Assembly: GCA_030637805.1 (NCBI GenBank)
Contig: DAOWFV010000229.1
Location: 1-15,812 of the forward strand
Source: Acidobacteriota bacterium
GTDB lineage: Bacteria > Acidobacteriota > Thermoanaerobaculia > Thermoanaerobaculales > Sulfomarinibacteraceae
DNA length: 15,812 nt
Direction of reading: 5' to 3'
Under the pieces are notes generated by a model. The model did not search any database. It saw only the letters and a list, made by a program, of their open reading frames with translations, and had not been told where the DNA came from. Position numbers and translations under genes: made by a program. This document shows, piece by piece, positions 6,022 through 12,670 of this stretch (within the stretch, counting starts at the first letter, position 1; each line of letters opens with the position of its first letter).

Positions 6022-7037
6022 GCCTCGTCAGTCTCCTCATTCTGCTGGCTGCGTTGATGGCCTCCTCGGTCATCCTGCTTCTCGTTCTCGCCGCGATCTG
6101 GTGGTTTGACCGGTACGACCGCGAACCGCTTCACATCGTGGCAGCGGTCTTCGGCTGGGGTGCATTGATCGCCCCTCCCGTGGCGATCACGGCGCTTTCC
6201 GTTTTCGGATCTGCGCTGGTCTCCAGCGCCCGTTCCGACACGCTGTTGTTCATCTGGGTGATGGGGGCTGCCCCGGTGGTGGAGGAGCTGGTCAAGGCGG
6301 TCGGTGTGCTGCTGGTGGTGGTTCTCACCGCTGAATTCGACAACCCGACCGATGGGGTGGTCTACGGCACCGCGGTGGGTCTCGGTTTTGCCGTCACCGA
6401 AAACGCCATCTACGGGCTCTCGGCGGCCGCCGGCGGCGCCTACGACGGGCTCGGGGTGCTGATCGTGGTGGGTGGGCGGACCCTGCTCACAGCTGGGGTG
6501 CACGCCGTGTGCAGCGCCACCTTCGGTGGGTTCCTCGGTCGCGCCATTCTCTCCCGGAACCGGCGCGGGCGTGTCAGTTTGACCGTGATGGGCCTGCTCG
6601 CAGCAATCCTCTTGCACACCACCTGGAACCTCGCACTGTTTTTCTTTGGCGCGGCCGGAGAAAACGGGCTTCCGCGCGCCTGGTTGGCTTTGCTTCCGTT
6701 GCTCTACGGGGTCTTCGTCGCCGTCCTCGCCGCATTTCTGAGATCGGAGCACCGAATTCTCAAGACCCAGCTCGAGGAGGAGGTCGACCTGGGATTGGCT
6801 CCCGCCTGGGTGCCGGAGGTCATACCCTATTACCGGCGGCGGATCCGACCGGACTGGTGGCCGGTGCGGAGCGAGCGAACGGTGATTGCCCGCCTTCTCA
6901 CCCGTTTGGCCTTTCGCAAGCATGCCCTCGGCCGGCTGCCCGCTGACAGAGGCGCCGTCGCCTCGCTCGAAATCGTCAAACTGCGCCAGAGGGTGCGCGA
7001 AATTTTCGAACCGAGAAGCGAAAGCGATGAGTATTGA
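6018..7037 (+). CDS. PrsW-like intramembrane protease
   Basis: This 339-residue membrane protein has the conserved signature of the PrsW (M82-like) family: VVEELVK with Glu89-Glu90 and Lys93 (EExxK), GFAVTENAIYG (Glu128-Asn129), the buried histidine in GVHAVCSATFGGFLG (His162) and LLHTTWN (His200, Asn204). Several hydrophobic helices cover residues 4-210, followed by one more near 220-240 and a ~100-residue charged cytoplasmic tail. In Bacillus subtilis PrsW cleaves the anti-sigma factor RsiW; here the substrate is unknown and no sigma/anti-sigma pair is in the window. The GTG start overlaps the ribF stop (GTGA), implying translational coupling. The following gene cluster contains a membrane HTH protein that could be a substrate, which is speculation from proximity. 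Confidence 0.9.
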   Translation: MSLVSLLILLAALMASSVILLLVLAAIWWFDRYDREPLHIVAAVFGWGALIAPPVAITALSVFGSALVSSARSDTLLFIWVMGAAPVVEELVKAVGVLLVVVLTAEFDNPTDGVVYGTAVGLGFAVTENAIYGLSAAAGGAYDGLGVLIVVGGRTLLTAGVHAVCSATFGGFLGRAILSRNRRGRVSLTVMGLLAAILLHTTWNLALFFFGAAGENGLPRAWLALLPLLYGVFVAVLAAFLRSEHRILKTQLEEEVDLGLAPAWVPEVIPYYRRRIRPDWWPVRSERTVIARLLTRLAFRKHALGRLPADRGAVASLEIVKLRQRVREIFEPRSESDEY

Positions 7038-7070
7038 TTGTCAAAGCTATGTTGAATCGGTAGACAATCA
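7035..7070. promoter_or_regulatory. 8-bp perfect inverted repeat after prsW
   Basis: TGATTGTC (7035-7042, including the prsW stop TGA) and GACAATCA (7063-7070) form a perfect inverted repeat separated by 20 bases. No T-run follows. It lies in the gap upstream of the next gene and could be an operator or a weak stem-loop. Confidence 0.35.
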
Positions 7071-7094
7071 GCGTCGCTGAGGCAGACCACAGGA

Positions 7095-7100
7095 TAGGAT
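7095..7100 (+). promoter_or_regulatory. Probable -10 hexamer for a leaderless start at 7107
   Basis: TAGGAT ends exactly 6 bases before the ATG at 7107, and no Shine-Dalgarno sequence is present in between. No convincing -35 element was seen. The same geometry occurs before the genes at 7888 and 14571. Confidence 0.35.
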
Positions 7101-7106
7101 GGGTCC

Positions 7107-7937
7107 ATGAACCCGCCGATTTCGGAGCTGGACTCTAACGGCCTGATCGAACTCGTCAGGGAGCGCGAGCTCGACGGGCCCGAGGTCTTGCAGGTACTGT
7201 GCTCGCCGTACTGCACGGTGCAAGTGGCCGAGATGGTGGCCAGCCACCCGCGGCTGATGGACTCGCACGCGGTGCGGGAGCGACTGGCCTCGTTTCCAGG
7301 CTTCACCTTCGCTCGCGCGATGGACCTCATCGGCACCCTTCCCTGGACGTCCCTCCTCTCCTTGGCCCAGCAGCCGAGAACACCTCCGGTAATTCGCCGT
7401 CAAAGCGAGTGTAAGCTCCTGCTACAGCTGCCTTCCATGACCCTCGGAGAGAAGATCGCCCTCGCTCGTCGAACCCACCGAGCTCTTCTCCGAGTCCTCA
7501 TCGCCAGCGGAGACGGTCAGGTGTTGACGGCCCTGCTCGACAACCCGCGGCTGGTGGAGAACGACATTCTCGTCATCCTCAACACAACCGAGCCCCCACC
7601 GGAGTTTTTCGCGAACCTCGCCCGGCACCACCGATGGGGTCAGTACCAAGAGGTCCGAAGGGCTCTCGTGGCGTGCCCGCACACTCCGTTGCCGCTCGCG
7701 CTCAGTGTGCTCGTGCAGCTGCCTCCGGGAGAGCTTCGGCGGCTGCTCGAACACCCGGCCACACCCGAGAGAGTCCGTGATGCGGCGCTGGCGCTGCAGG
7801 AGAGGGAGACCCTGGGTCTGCGGCGGGTCGCACGCGCCGATGATAGCTCTGCCAACATCACTCAGAATGAGGTGATAAGATCTTTGAGTGATGACGGCGA
7901 TGGAGGGGCCGCCCAACCACCCGAAAACTTTCGGTGA
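7107..7937 (+). CDS. Helical-repeat (HEAT-like) protein, paralogue of the 8711 gene product
   Basis: A soluble 276-residue protein rich in Leu, Arg and Ala with no signal peptide or membrane segment. It reads as consecutive helical repeats. Residues ~27-110 contain VLCSPYCTVQVAEMVASHP, LPWTSLLSLAQQPRTPP and LGEKIALARR. Residues ~138-233 form a second module (LLDNPRLVENDIL, HHRWGQYQEVRRALVACPHTPLPLALSVL). The second module has the same order of landmarks as the end of the gene product at 8711: L-x-x-P-x-L-x-E, a helix, R-W, then P-x-TP, a Leu-rich helix and VR-x-A. The last ~40 residues look disordered. Such repeats usually bind proteins; function is unknown. The 3' end overlaps the next gene by 50 bases in another frame, suggesting tight coupling. 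Confidence 0.82.
   Translation: MNPPISELDSNGLIELVRERELDGPEVLQVLCSPYCTVQVAEMVASHPRLMDSHAVRERLASFPGFTFARAMDLIGTLPWTSLLSLAQQPRTPPVIRRQSECKLLLQLPSMTLGEKIALARRTHRALLRVLIASGDGQVLTALLDNPRLVENDILVILNTTEPPPEFFANLARHHRWGQYQEVRRALVACPHTPLPLALSVLVQLPPGELRRLLEHPATPERVRDAALALQERETLGLRRVARADDSSANITQNEVIRSLSDDGDGGAAQPPENFR
7873..7881 (+). promoter_or_regulatory. Possible extended -10 (TGATAAGAT) ahead of the RodZ-like gene
   Basis: TG-A-TAAGAT lies inside the end of the preceding coding region and ends 6 bases before the GTG at 7888. An internal promoter giving a leaderless or near-leaderless transcript is possible. No clear -35 element is seen, and translational coupling to the overlapping upstream gene is an alternative. 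Confidence 0.3.
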
Positions 7938-8718
7938 GGAGTTGCGTCACCTGCGCGAGAGCGCCGGGTTGTCATTGGACAATATCGCCGCGGAAACCAA
8001 GATCTCGAAGCGCATCCTCCACGGTCTGGAAGAGGGTGAATTTCGTTTCCTCCCCGAACGGATCTTCTGCCGCAATTTCGTCATCCAGTACGCAGACGTC
8101 GTGGGCGCCGAGTCCGATCGGCTCGTCGCCTCCTTTGAAGACGCGTGGGAACGCTTCCTCCTCGCGTCGGGTTCGCACCCCAGCCTATCCGAGCTGGAGG
8201 CACCCCCGAAACGGAGGATTCGCTGGCGATTCTGGGTCCCCATCGGCATCGGCATCGCGATCCTCTGGGCTGCAGCCGCCGTCATCCTGAGCGACTCGGG
8301 ACCAGGCGAATCGCTCACCCCCGACCCTCGGCGCGGCGTCTCCTCGCGCCCGACCCCGGTGGCCTCTCCAGTGAGCCGAACGCTTCAGTTCACGCCGACC
8401 CGAACGGAGGACGTCGGTGAGGAGATCGCTGAAAGTGAGGTCGTCCCGATTCTCATCAAGGTACGTCCGAATATGGAATGTTGGATCCGGTACCGGGACC
8501 GCAACGGCGTTTCCGGAGAAAAGCTGCTTGCCGGGGGTGACGCGGTCCGTCTCGAACTCGCCGGCCCGGTGAAGCTCACCGTGGGCGACGCCGGTGTGGT
8601 CAGCATCGTTGTCGGAGGGGTCGAGTACGACGACCTCGGCAGGATGGGGCAGGTGCTCCACACGGAGATCAGCAGCCAAGGGCTGGTCATTCTGGGATCC
8701 GGGGCCCGGGATGGCTGA
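7888..8718 (+). CDS. RodZ-like membrane protein with N-terminal HTH and DUF4115-like C-terminus
   Basis: Residues ~15-75 form a helix-turn-helix of the HTH_25 type (FGEELRHLRESAGLSLDNIAAETKISKRILHGLEEGEF). Arg/Lys-rich residues 108-115 precede one membrane helix (about 114-135), then comes a Pro/Ser-rich periplasmic linker and a C-terminal domain (about 187-262, ECWIRYRDRNGVSGEKLLAGGDAVRLELAGPVKLTVGDAGVV) matching the DUF4115 pattern of RodZ. RodZ links MreB to the elongation machinery and shapes rod cells, but this domain order also occurs in poorly known regulators, so I do not give a symbol. Possible starts are GTG 7888, ATG 7891 and ATG 7900; 7888 is reported because of the -10-like hexamer 6 bases before it. 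The next gene starts 8 bases before this stop codon region ends. Confidence 0.87.
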   Translation: MMTAMEGPPNHPKTFGEELRHLRESAGLSLDNIAAETKISKRILHGLEEGEFRFLPERIFCRNFVIQYADVVGAESDRLVASFEDAWERFLLASGSHPSLSELEAPPKRRIRWRFWVPIGIGIAILWAAAAVILSDSGPGESLTPDPRRGVSSRPTPVASPVSRTLQFTPTRTEDVGEEIAESEVVPILIKVRPNMECWIRYRDRNGVSGEKLLAGGDAVRLELAGPVKLTVGDAGVVSIVVGGVEYDDLGRMGQVLHTEISSQGLVILGSGARDG

Positions 8719-9778
8719 CCCGGTCAATGCTGCCGACCTCGTCCAGGGGATCATCAAGGGGCAGGTTCCGCACCAGGTGCGTCTGTTTGCGGCACAGGGC
8801 CTCCTTCCGGTTGCCCGTGAGGACCTCCTCGGTCTGCAGACGCTCCTGTCGGCTGATCCGGATGAGGAGCTGGCGCAAGTGGCTGCGGATTCATTGAAGG
8901 AGGTCGACCAGGGGATCATACTCAACTGGCTCCGCGAAAGTCCTCCGGAGGCATTGATCCTCGATTTGCTCATCCGGGTGCGGGACGGGGAGGAAATCTG
9001 GGCAGCGGTCGCCGGCCACTCCAACGTTTCGGATGAGACGCTTCGCGTGCTGGCCCGCGCCGCCGCACCTGTCGTCCAGGACATCATCATCACCAACCAG
9101 GTGCGACTGATTGCCTGCCTCGAGATCCTCGACGATCTGCGCGCCAACCCACAGGCCACTCAAGTGATTCTCCGGCGGGTGCGCGAGTTCGAGGAGGAGT
9201 TCATTGAAAAGGCGCTGGCGGAGGAGGCAGAGCTGGCTGAGGCGGAGAGGCGTTCGATCGAGGAGGCGCTGGAAGCCCTGCGGATGATCGGCGCCAAGAT
9301 CCCCAACGAGGACTCGATGCCCTACCCCGGTGCGGACGATCTCGCCCTGACAGACGCCATCGATCGGATGGACAGGGGCACTTTCGGCCGCCTCCTGGAC
9401 ATGAACGTCAAGGAAAAGGTCCTCTGCGCCCTCAAGGGATCTCGCGAAGAGAGGGCGATCCTCGTCAACAGCCGGAACCGCCTGGTGCTCCGGGGGGTGC
9501 TCTCGAGCCCCAAGCTGAGCGAGACCGAAGTGGAGAGGTTTGCCGCATCACGCAGCGTGTCCGAGGAGGTCATCCGAATAATCGCCGCCAACAACCGCTG
9601 GCTCCGGCTTTATCCAGTGATTCTCGCCCTGGCCCTCAACCCCAAGACGCCCGTCCAGACTTCGCTGCGGCTGCTTTACCGCCTATCCGTCCGTGATGCG
9701 ACGAGGGTCTCTCGCGACCGCAACGTGAACCCGGTCGTGCGACGCAAGGCGGTAGAGTTCCTCGCCAGAAGAAGGTGA
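8711..9778 (+). CDS. Helical-repeat (HEAT-like) protein, paralogue of the 7107 gene product
   Basis: A soluble 355-residue protein starting at ATG 8711, overlapping the RodZ-like gene by 8 bases; an in-frame start at 8594 would lie inside that gene and give an unlikely sequence. Residues 1-155 look like HEAT-type helices (HQVRLFAAQGLL, EELAQVAADSLKEVD). Residues ~156-195 are a highly charged, probably coiled-coil segment rich in Glu/Ala (EFEEEFIEKALAEEAELAEA). Residues ~230-355 contain KEKVLCALKGSREERAILVNS followed by the module shared with the 7107 product: VLSSPKLSETEVERFA, NNRWLRLYPVILALALNPKTPVQTSL, RDATRVSRDRNVNPVVRRKA. I have seen this motif order in acidobacterial hypothetical proteins but know no function. 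Its genetic fusion to the RodZ-like gene suggests a cytoplasmic partner of that protein. Confidence 0.83.
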   Translation: MADPVNAADLVQGIIKGQVPHQVRLFAAQGLLPVAREDLLGLQTLLSADPDEELAQVAADSLKEVDQGIILNWLRESPPEALILDLLIRVRDGEEIWAAVAGHSNVSDETLRVLARAAAPVVQDIIITNQVRLIACLEILDDLRANPQATQVILRRVREFEEEFIEKALAEEAELAEAERRSIEEALEALRMIGAKIPNEDSMPYPGADDLALTDAIDRMDRGTFGRLLDMNVKEKVLCALKGSREERAILVNSRNRLVLRGVLSSPKLSETEVERFAASRSVSEEVIRIIAANNRWLRLYPVILALALNPKTPVQTSLRLLYRLSVRDATRVSRDRNVNPVVRRKAVEFLARRR

Positions 9779-9802
9779 ATCTCATCATTGATTGAGGAGG
9801 TT

Positions 9803-9865
9803 ATGAACGCTGACGGTTATTGCGTCGGGCGAACCACCGTGGTACCTTTTTTTCAGTGCAAGTAA
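9803..9865 (+). CDS. Possible 20-codon small ORF in the gap before the J-domain gene
   Basis: GAGGAGG (9794-9800) is followed after two bases by ATG, and the frame runs 20 codons (MNADGYCVGRTTVVPFF then QCK) to TAA. The Shine-Dalgarno match is the strongest in the window but its spacing to the ATG is unusually short. The peptide has two cysteines and a hydrophobic middle. It could be a real small protein, a leader peptide or chance; the seven-T run within it might also belong to a terminator. Confidence 0.28.
   Translation: MNADGYCVGRTTVVPFFQCK
9833..9853 (+). terminator. Weak terminator-like signal with T7 run
   Basis: ACCACCGTGGTACC followed by TTTTTTT is the only clear T-run after a GC-rich segment in this part of the window. 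The local palindrome leaves almost no loop, and a larger stem with ACGGT (9813-9817) has only 5 bp, so true intrinsic termination is doubtful. It lies 55 bases after the stop of the 8711 gene. Confidence 0.25.
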
Positions 9866-9918
9866 TACTCTTGTCGCCGAATCTGTTCGGAATATGGCGA
9901 AGTTCGGATTGATCGAGG

Positions 9919-10578
9919 ATGCGCCACAGAATCACTCTTTATGACACGCTCGGGGTGGAGCAGGACTCCACCGAACAGGAAATCCGCACGGCTTTCCGGG
10001 GCCTTGCATTGAAGCACCATCCGGACCGGTTTTCGGGCGAGGTGCGCGCCCGCGCAGAAGAGAAATTCCAGGAGATGACCGAGGCGTTCAACGTCCTCAG
10101 CCACCCCGAGACCCGCGAGAAGTACGATCGTGAGATCTTCCAGGGCACCGAGAACAAGACGATGGACCGCAAGGAAATCGCCCGACGGCTCGCGGCAAAG
10201 GGCGCCCAGGCGCTTCGCGAAGGGGATATTCAAGAGGCACTCGAAGACCTCAAGCTGGCTGTCGATCACGACGATGACTGCGCCCGGGGTCATTATTTCT
10301 ACGGCCTCGCCCTCGGGCGTATCACGGGACGCGAGCGAGACGCCCTGCGCCATGTCGAGCGGGCGGCGAACCTCGAGCCCGATAACGCCACCATGAGGGC
10401 CGAAGCGGCGGTTTTCTCCCTGGCTGCAGGCATGAAGAGCCGGGCGGTCCGCCTTGCCCAACAGGCGCTGGATCTCGATCCCACCAATGACAAGGCCAGC
10501 CAGGTTATCGGGGAGGCGGAAGCCGAGGAAAAATCTCAGAGCGAGAGCTTGCTGGATCGACTCCGGCGCCGAGGCTGA
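9919..10578 (+). CDS. J-domain protein with TPR repeats
   Basis: Residues 5-72 form a J domain (LYDTLGVEQDSTEQEIRTAFRGLALKHHPDRF) with the catalytic HPD tripeptide at 34-36, which stimulates ATP hydrolysis by DnaK-type Hsp70. Residues ~85-192 are about three TPR-like helix pairs (AKGAQALREGDIQEALEDLKLAVDHDD, ALRHVERAANLEPDN, AVRLAQQALDLDPTN). The tail is Glu/Ser-rich and basic at the end. The Gly/Phe region, zinc fingers and C-terminal domains of classic DnaJ are absent, so this is a specialised co-chaperone that probably recruits Hsp70 to particular clients through the TPRs. ATG 9919 has GAGG directly adjacent, so spacing is poor; no better start is visible. The PP2C gene follows 6 bases after the stop codon. 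Confidence 0.9.
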   Translation: MRHRITLYDTLGVEQDSTEQEIRTAFRGLALKHHPDRFSGEVRARAEEKFQEMTEAFNVLSHPETREKYDREIFQGTENKTMDRKEIARRLAAKGAQALREGDIQEALEDLKLAVDHDDDCARGHYFYGLALGRITGRERDALRHVERAANLEPDNATMRAEAAVFSLAAGMKSRAVRLAQQALDLDPTNDKASQVIGEAEAEEKSQSESLLDRLRRRG

Positions 10579-10584
10579 TCGATC

Positions 10585-11379
10585 GTGAAACGAGAGCCGT
10601 CTTCCCGATTCGAGATCGAGGCGTGGGGCGCGACCGACGTGGGTATGAAACGTCGACTCAACGAGGACGTTTTCCTGGTCGATCACGATACCGGAATCTA
10701 CCTGGTCGCCGATGGTATGGGGGGGCATGCCGCCGGCGAGGTGGCCTCTCGCGTGGCCGCTGACAAGATCGTCCATACCTTCAAGGAAAAACCGGCGGAC
10801 GACGACGAAACCTGGCCTGAGCACTGGGACCCGGATCGCAGCCCGAGCGCGAACCTCATGGTCGATTCAATTCTCGCGGCCCACTACCAGGTCACCCAGG
10901 CAATGGAAGACGATTCGGAGCTCAAGGGCATGGGGACGACCGTCGTGGTTGCGTTCCATCCCCCGGGCACCGATACGGTTGTCATCTGCCACGTCGGCGA
11001 CAGCCGCGCGTATCGTCTGCGGGGCGGCCGGCTGGCTCTCCTCACCAGTGACCACTCCTGGGTCCATGAACAGGTCGCCGCGGGTTTTCTTACGGACGAT
11101 GCAGCCCGAACTCATCCATTGAAGAACGTGGTCACCCAGGCCCTCGGCGGCAGCAGCGAGCCGAGAGTGGATATCTCGGAGAACGAGATCGAGGACGATG
11201 ACCTGTATCTGCTGTGCTCGGACGGGCTCAACTCGATGCTGACCGATGAGGAGATCGCCGAGCTCCTGGAGGAACCCGGCACGCTCGAGGAGATTTCTTC
11301 ACGTCTGATCTTCGCCGCCAACCAACGTGGCGGCAACGACAACATCAGCGTCGTCCTCCTGCGCCCGCGTCCCGCCTGA
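10585..11379 (+). CDS. PP2C-type serine/threonine protein phosphatase
   Basis: The 264-residue protein has the full bacterial PPM/PP2C motif series: ATDVGMKRRLNEDVF (Glu27-Asp28), VADGMGGHAAGEVAS (metal ligand Asp43), GMGTTVVVAF, CHVGDSRAYRLRGGRLALLTSDHSWV, VVTQALGG, LLCSDGLNSML (Asp213) and GGNDNISVVLL (Asp252). It should remove phosphate from Ser/Thr of proteins using Mn or Mg; no membrane segment is present. The usual partner, a Hanks-type kinase, is not in the window. GTG 10585 lies 6 bases after the J-domain stop codon; an internal ATG at residue 21 would cut into the first motif. An insert around residues 69-95 (rich in Asp, Glu, Trp, Pro) is slightly longer than in minimal members. Confidence 0.95.
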   Translation: MKREPSSRFEIEAWGATDVGMKRRLNEDVFLVDHDTGIYLVADGMGGHAAGEVASRVAADKIVHTFKEKPADDDETWPEHWDPDRSPSANLMVDSILAAHYQVTQAMEDDSELKGMGTTVVVAFHPPGTDTVVICHVGDSRAYRLRGGRLALLTSDHSWVHEQVAAGFLTDDAARTHPLKNVVTQALGGSSEPRVDISENEIEDDDLYLLCSDGLNSMLTDEEIAELLEEPGTLEEISSRLIFAANQRGGNDNISVVLLRPRPA

Positions 11380-11385
11380 CTGCCA

Positions 11386-11545
11386 CCTAAGATGAGCGAT
11401 TCTCACCGGCGATCTGCACCAAGCGCTTGCGCTCTGGCCACTTGCGAGAATCCTCCACATACCAAGGGGTATGCGTCCGCTTTTCGCAAGCACCAGAGCA
11501 TCAAGGGCTTGGCACATCTCATCCGGCAGAACCGCTCATCTTAGG
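11386..11545. repeat. Large palindromic element 3 (160 bp)
   Basis: The gap between the PP2C and HAD genes is one imperfect inverted repeat. The outer 13 bases CCTAAGATGAGCG match exactly (11386-11398 against 11533-11545), and similarity continues through the arms (blocks CCAAGC, GCTCTGG and CTTGCGA recur in both). The centre is CATACC-aagg-GGTATG, again a short hairpin at the midpoint. Length and inner sequence differ from elements 1 and 2, but the layout is the same and the outer arm contains ATTCTCACCGG, close to the ATTTCACCGGG end of element 4. The right end supplies AGGAG for the next gene. Confidence 0.85.
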
Positions 11546-11556
11546 AGCCTTACACG

Positions 11557-12339
11557 ATGCGTTGGCGCGGGGTTCTCTTCACCGATCTTGACGGAACACT
11601 TCTCGACTTCGACACCTACCGCTCGTCGCCCGAAGCTCTCGAGGCACTCTCCCTGGTTGCCCGTAACAACATCCTCATTATTCCGGTGAGCTCGAAGACC
11701 GCCGCCGAGGTCCGTCCTCTTCTGCGGGAGTTGAAGCTGCCGGGACCGGCCGTGGTTGAGGGCGGCCCGGTCATGGTGCTTGCAGACGGTTCGGAGGAGG
11801 TGGTAGGACGTCCGCGATCCGAGCTCCTCGAGGTCCTCGACCGTTTGCAGAGCAAGGGCTGGCCTCTGCGAGGCCTCTCAGCGATGGCGGTGGACGAGGT
11901 GACACGTTTGACCGGACTGCATGCGAAAGGCGTGCGCGACGCCATGAAACGTCTCGCGTCCGAGCCCTTCATCGCCACCCGGCCGCTGGATCCCGATGCG
12001 ATCGAAAATCTCGAGAAGATCGTCAAGGCCCTGGGTGCGGGAATCGTACGCGGTGGGCGGTTCTGGCATTTGTTAGGTGCCGGCGTCGACAAGGGTTTTG
12101 GGATGAGGAGAGCGTTGGCGACCCTCGCGTCCGGAGACAGGCTGTCGACAGCGGCCGTGGGCGACGCCTGGAACGACCTGCCCATGCTGGCCGAAGCCGA
12201 TCTCGGCTTCCTTCTCGGCGATAGGGTAGGGGAGGAGTCCGTTCCGCATGGGGTGGTTCGGTTGGCGGTCACCGGGCCCGAGGGGTTCAGCGAAGCGGTG
12301 CGCCGTATTCTGCGGGCGTGGCGCCTGTCCGAGTGTTAA
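11557..12339 (+). CDS. HAD phosphatase of the mannosyl-3-phosphoglycerate phosphatase family
   Basis: A 260-residue HAD-superfamily enzyme with FTDLDGTLLD (nucleophile Asp10, Asp12), VSSKTAAEV (residues 44-52), Lys179 in GVDKGFGMRRAL and the Mg-binding GDAWNDLPML (Asp203, Asp207). SSKT, EPF, RGGRFWHLLG and the Cof-type cap point to the mannosyl-3-phosphoglycerate phosphatase group, which makes the compatible solute mannosylglycerate; glucosyl-3-phosphoglycerate or another sugar phosphate is possible. The usual ENG motif after the first strand pair is EGG here (68-70). No synthase gene lies nearby. ATG 11557 has AGGAG 9 bases upstream. The TAA stop at 12337-12339 is the first three bases of the terminal repeat of element 4. 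Confidence 0.85.
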   Translation: MRWRGVLFTDLDGTLLDFDTYRSSPEALEALSLVARNNILIIPVSSKTAAEVRPLLRELKLPGPAVVEGGPVMVLADGSEEVVGRPRSELLEVLDRLQSKGWPLRGLSAMAVDEVTRLTGLHAKGVRDAMKRLASEPFIATRPLDPDAIENLEKIVKALGAGIVRGGRFWHLLGAGVDKGFGMRRALATLASGDRLSTAAVGDAWNDLPMLAEADLGFLLGDRVGEESVPHGVVRLAVTGPEGFSEAVRRILRAWRLSEC

Positions 12340-12540
12340 CCCGCCTATCGCAGGTCGCACCAAAATTGTCGGTTGGACTCCTGCGAAGTCAACCCCTACT
12401 TGTAACTTCCGAGGTTTTTTCGATGAAACCTGAAGCCTGAGACCTGAGACCTGAAGCCTGTGTAGCCTGAGACCTGAGACCTGCGACCTGAACGGCACCT
12501 CGCCGCCCTCGCGACGAAGCCCGGTGAAATAGGCGGGTTA
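12337..12540. repeat. Palindromic element 4, interior replaced by a heptad array
   Basis: The ends are a perfect 12-bp inverted repeat: TAACCCGCCTAT at 12337-12348 and ATAGGCGGGTTA at 12529-12540. The right 49 bases (12492-12540) in reverse complement align with the left arm of element 1 (40 of 48 identical by eye, including TCGCGAGG and GGCGAGGTGCCGT). The matching left arm is missing apart from the terminal bases; in its place lies heptad cassette B. This looks like a repeat element invaded or rebuilt by the cassette. Confidence 0.8.
12351..12491. repeat. Heptad-repeat cassette B with conserved core
   Basis: CAGGTCGCACC (12351-12361) is followed by a non-repeated core (about 12362-12427) and then by nine CCTG heptads (CCTGAAG, CCTGAGA and similar, with one 9-bp step at CCTGTGTAG) ending at CCTGAAC. 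The core contains GGACTCCTGCGAAGTCAACC, then CTTGTAACTTCCG and a six-T run. The same core is present in cassette C in the same orientation. Confidence 0.85.
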
Positions 12541-12670
12541 GGCATGACCCGCCCCAAATTCGCGGCCAGGTTCCAAGGGGCTGATGGAACTCCGGAATGT
12601 ACGCTTCCCAGGAGCAGTTTCTCGAAGAGAGAACACGCCCGAAGATGGAATAGGGCGACCTGGAGTATTG
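12541..12670 (+). other. Non-coding leader upstream of gpmI
   Basis: Between element 4 and the chosen gpmI start I see no gene. The only structure noted is a small hairpin, TTCTC-gaaga-GAGAA, within 12629-12645. The frame of gpmI is open back to an ATG at 12584, but the extra 29 residues do not look like the family. Confidence 0.45.

Noticed and set aside
8594..8710. N-terminal extension of the 8711 gene product
   Set aside because: It would overlap the RodZ-like coding region by 125 bases with a low-complexity Ser/Trp-rich sequence; ATG 8711 gives a normal start.
12584..12670. Longer GpmI start at ATG 12584
   Set aside because: The extra residues have no likeness to GpmI, whereas ATG 12671 has GGAG at good distance.
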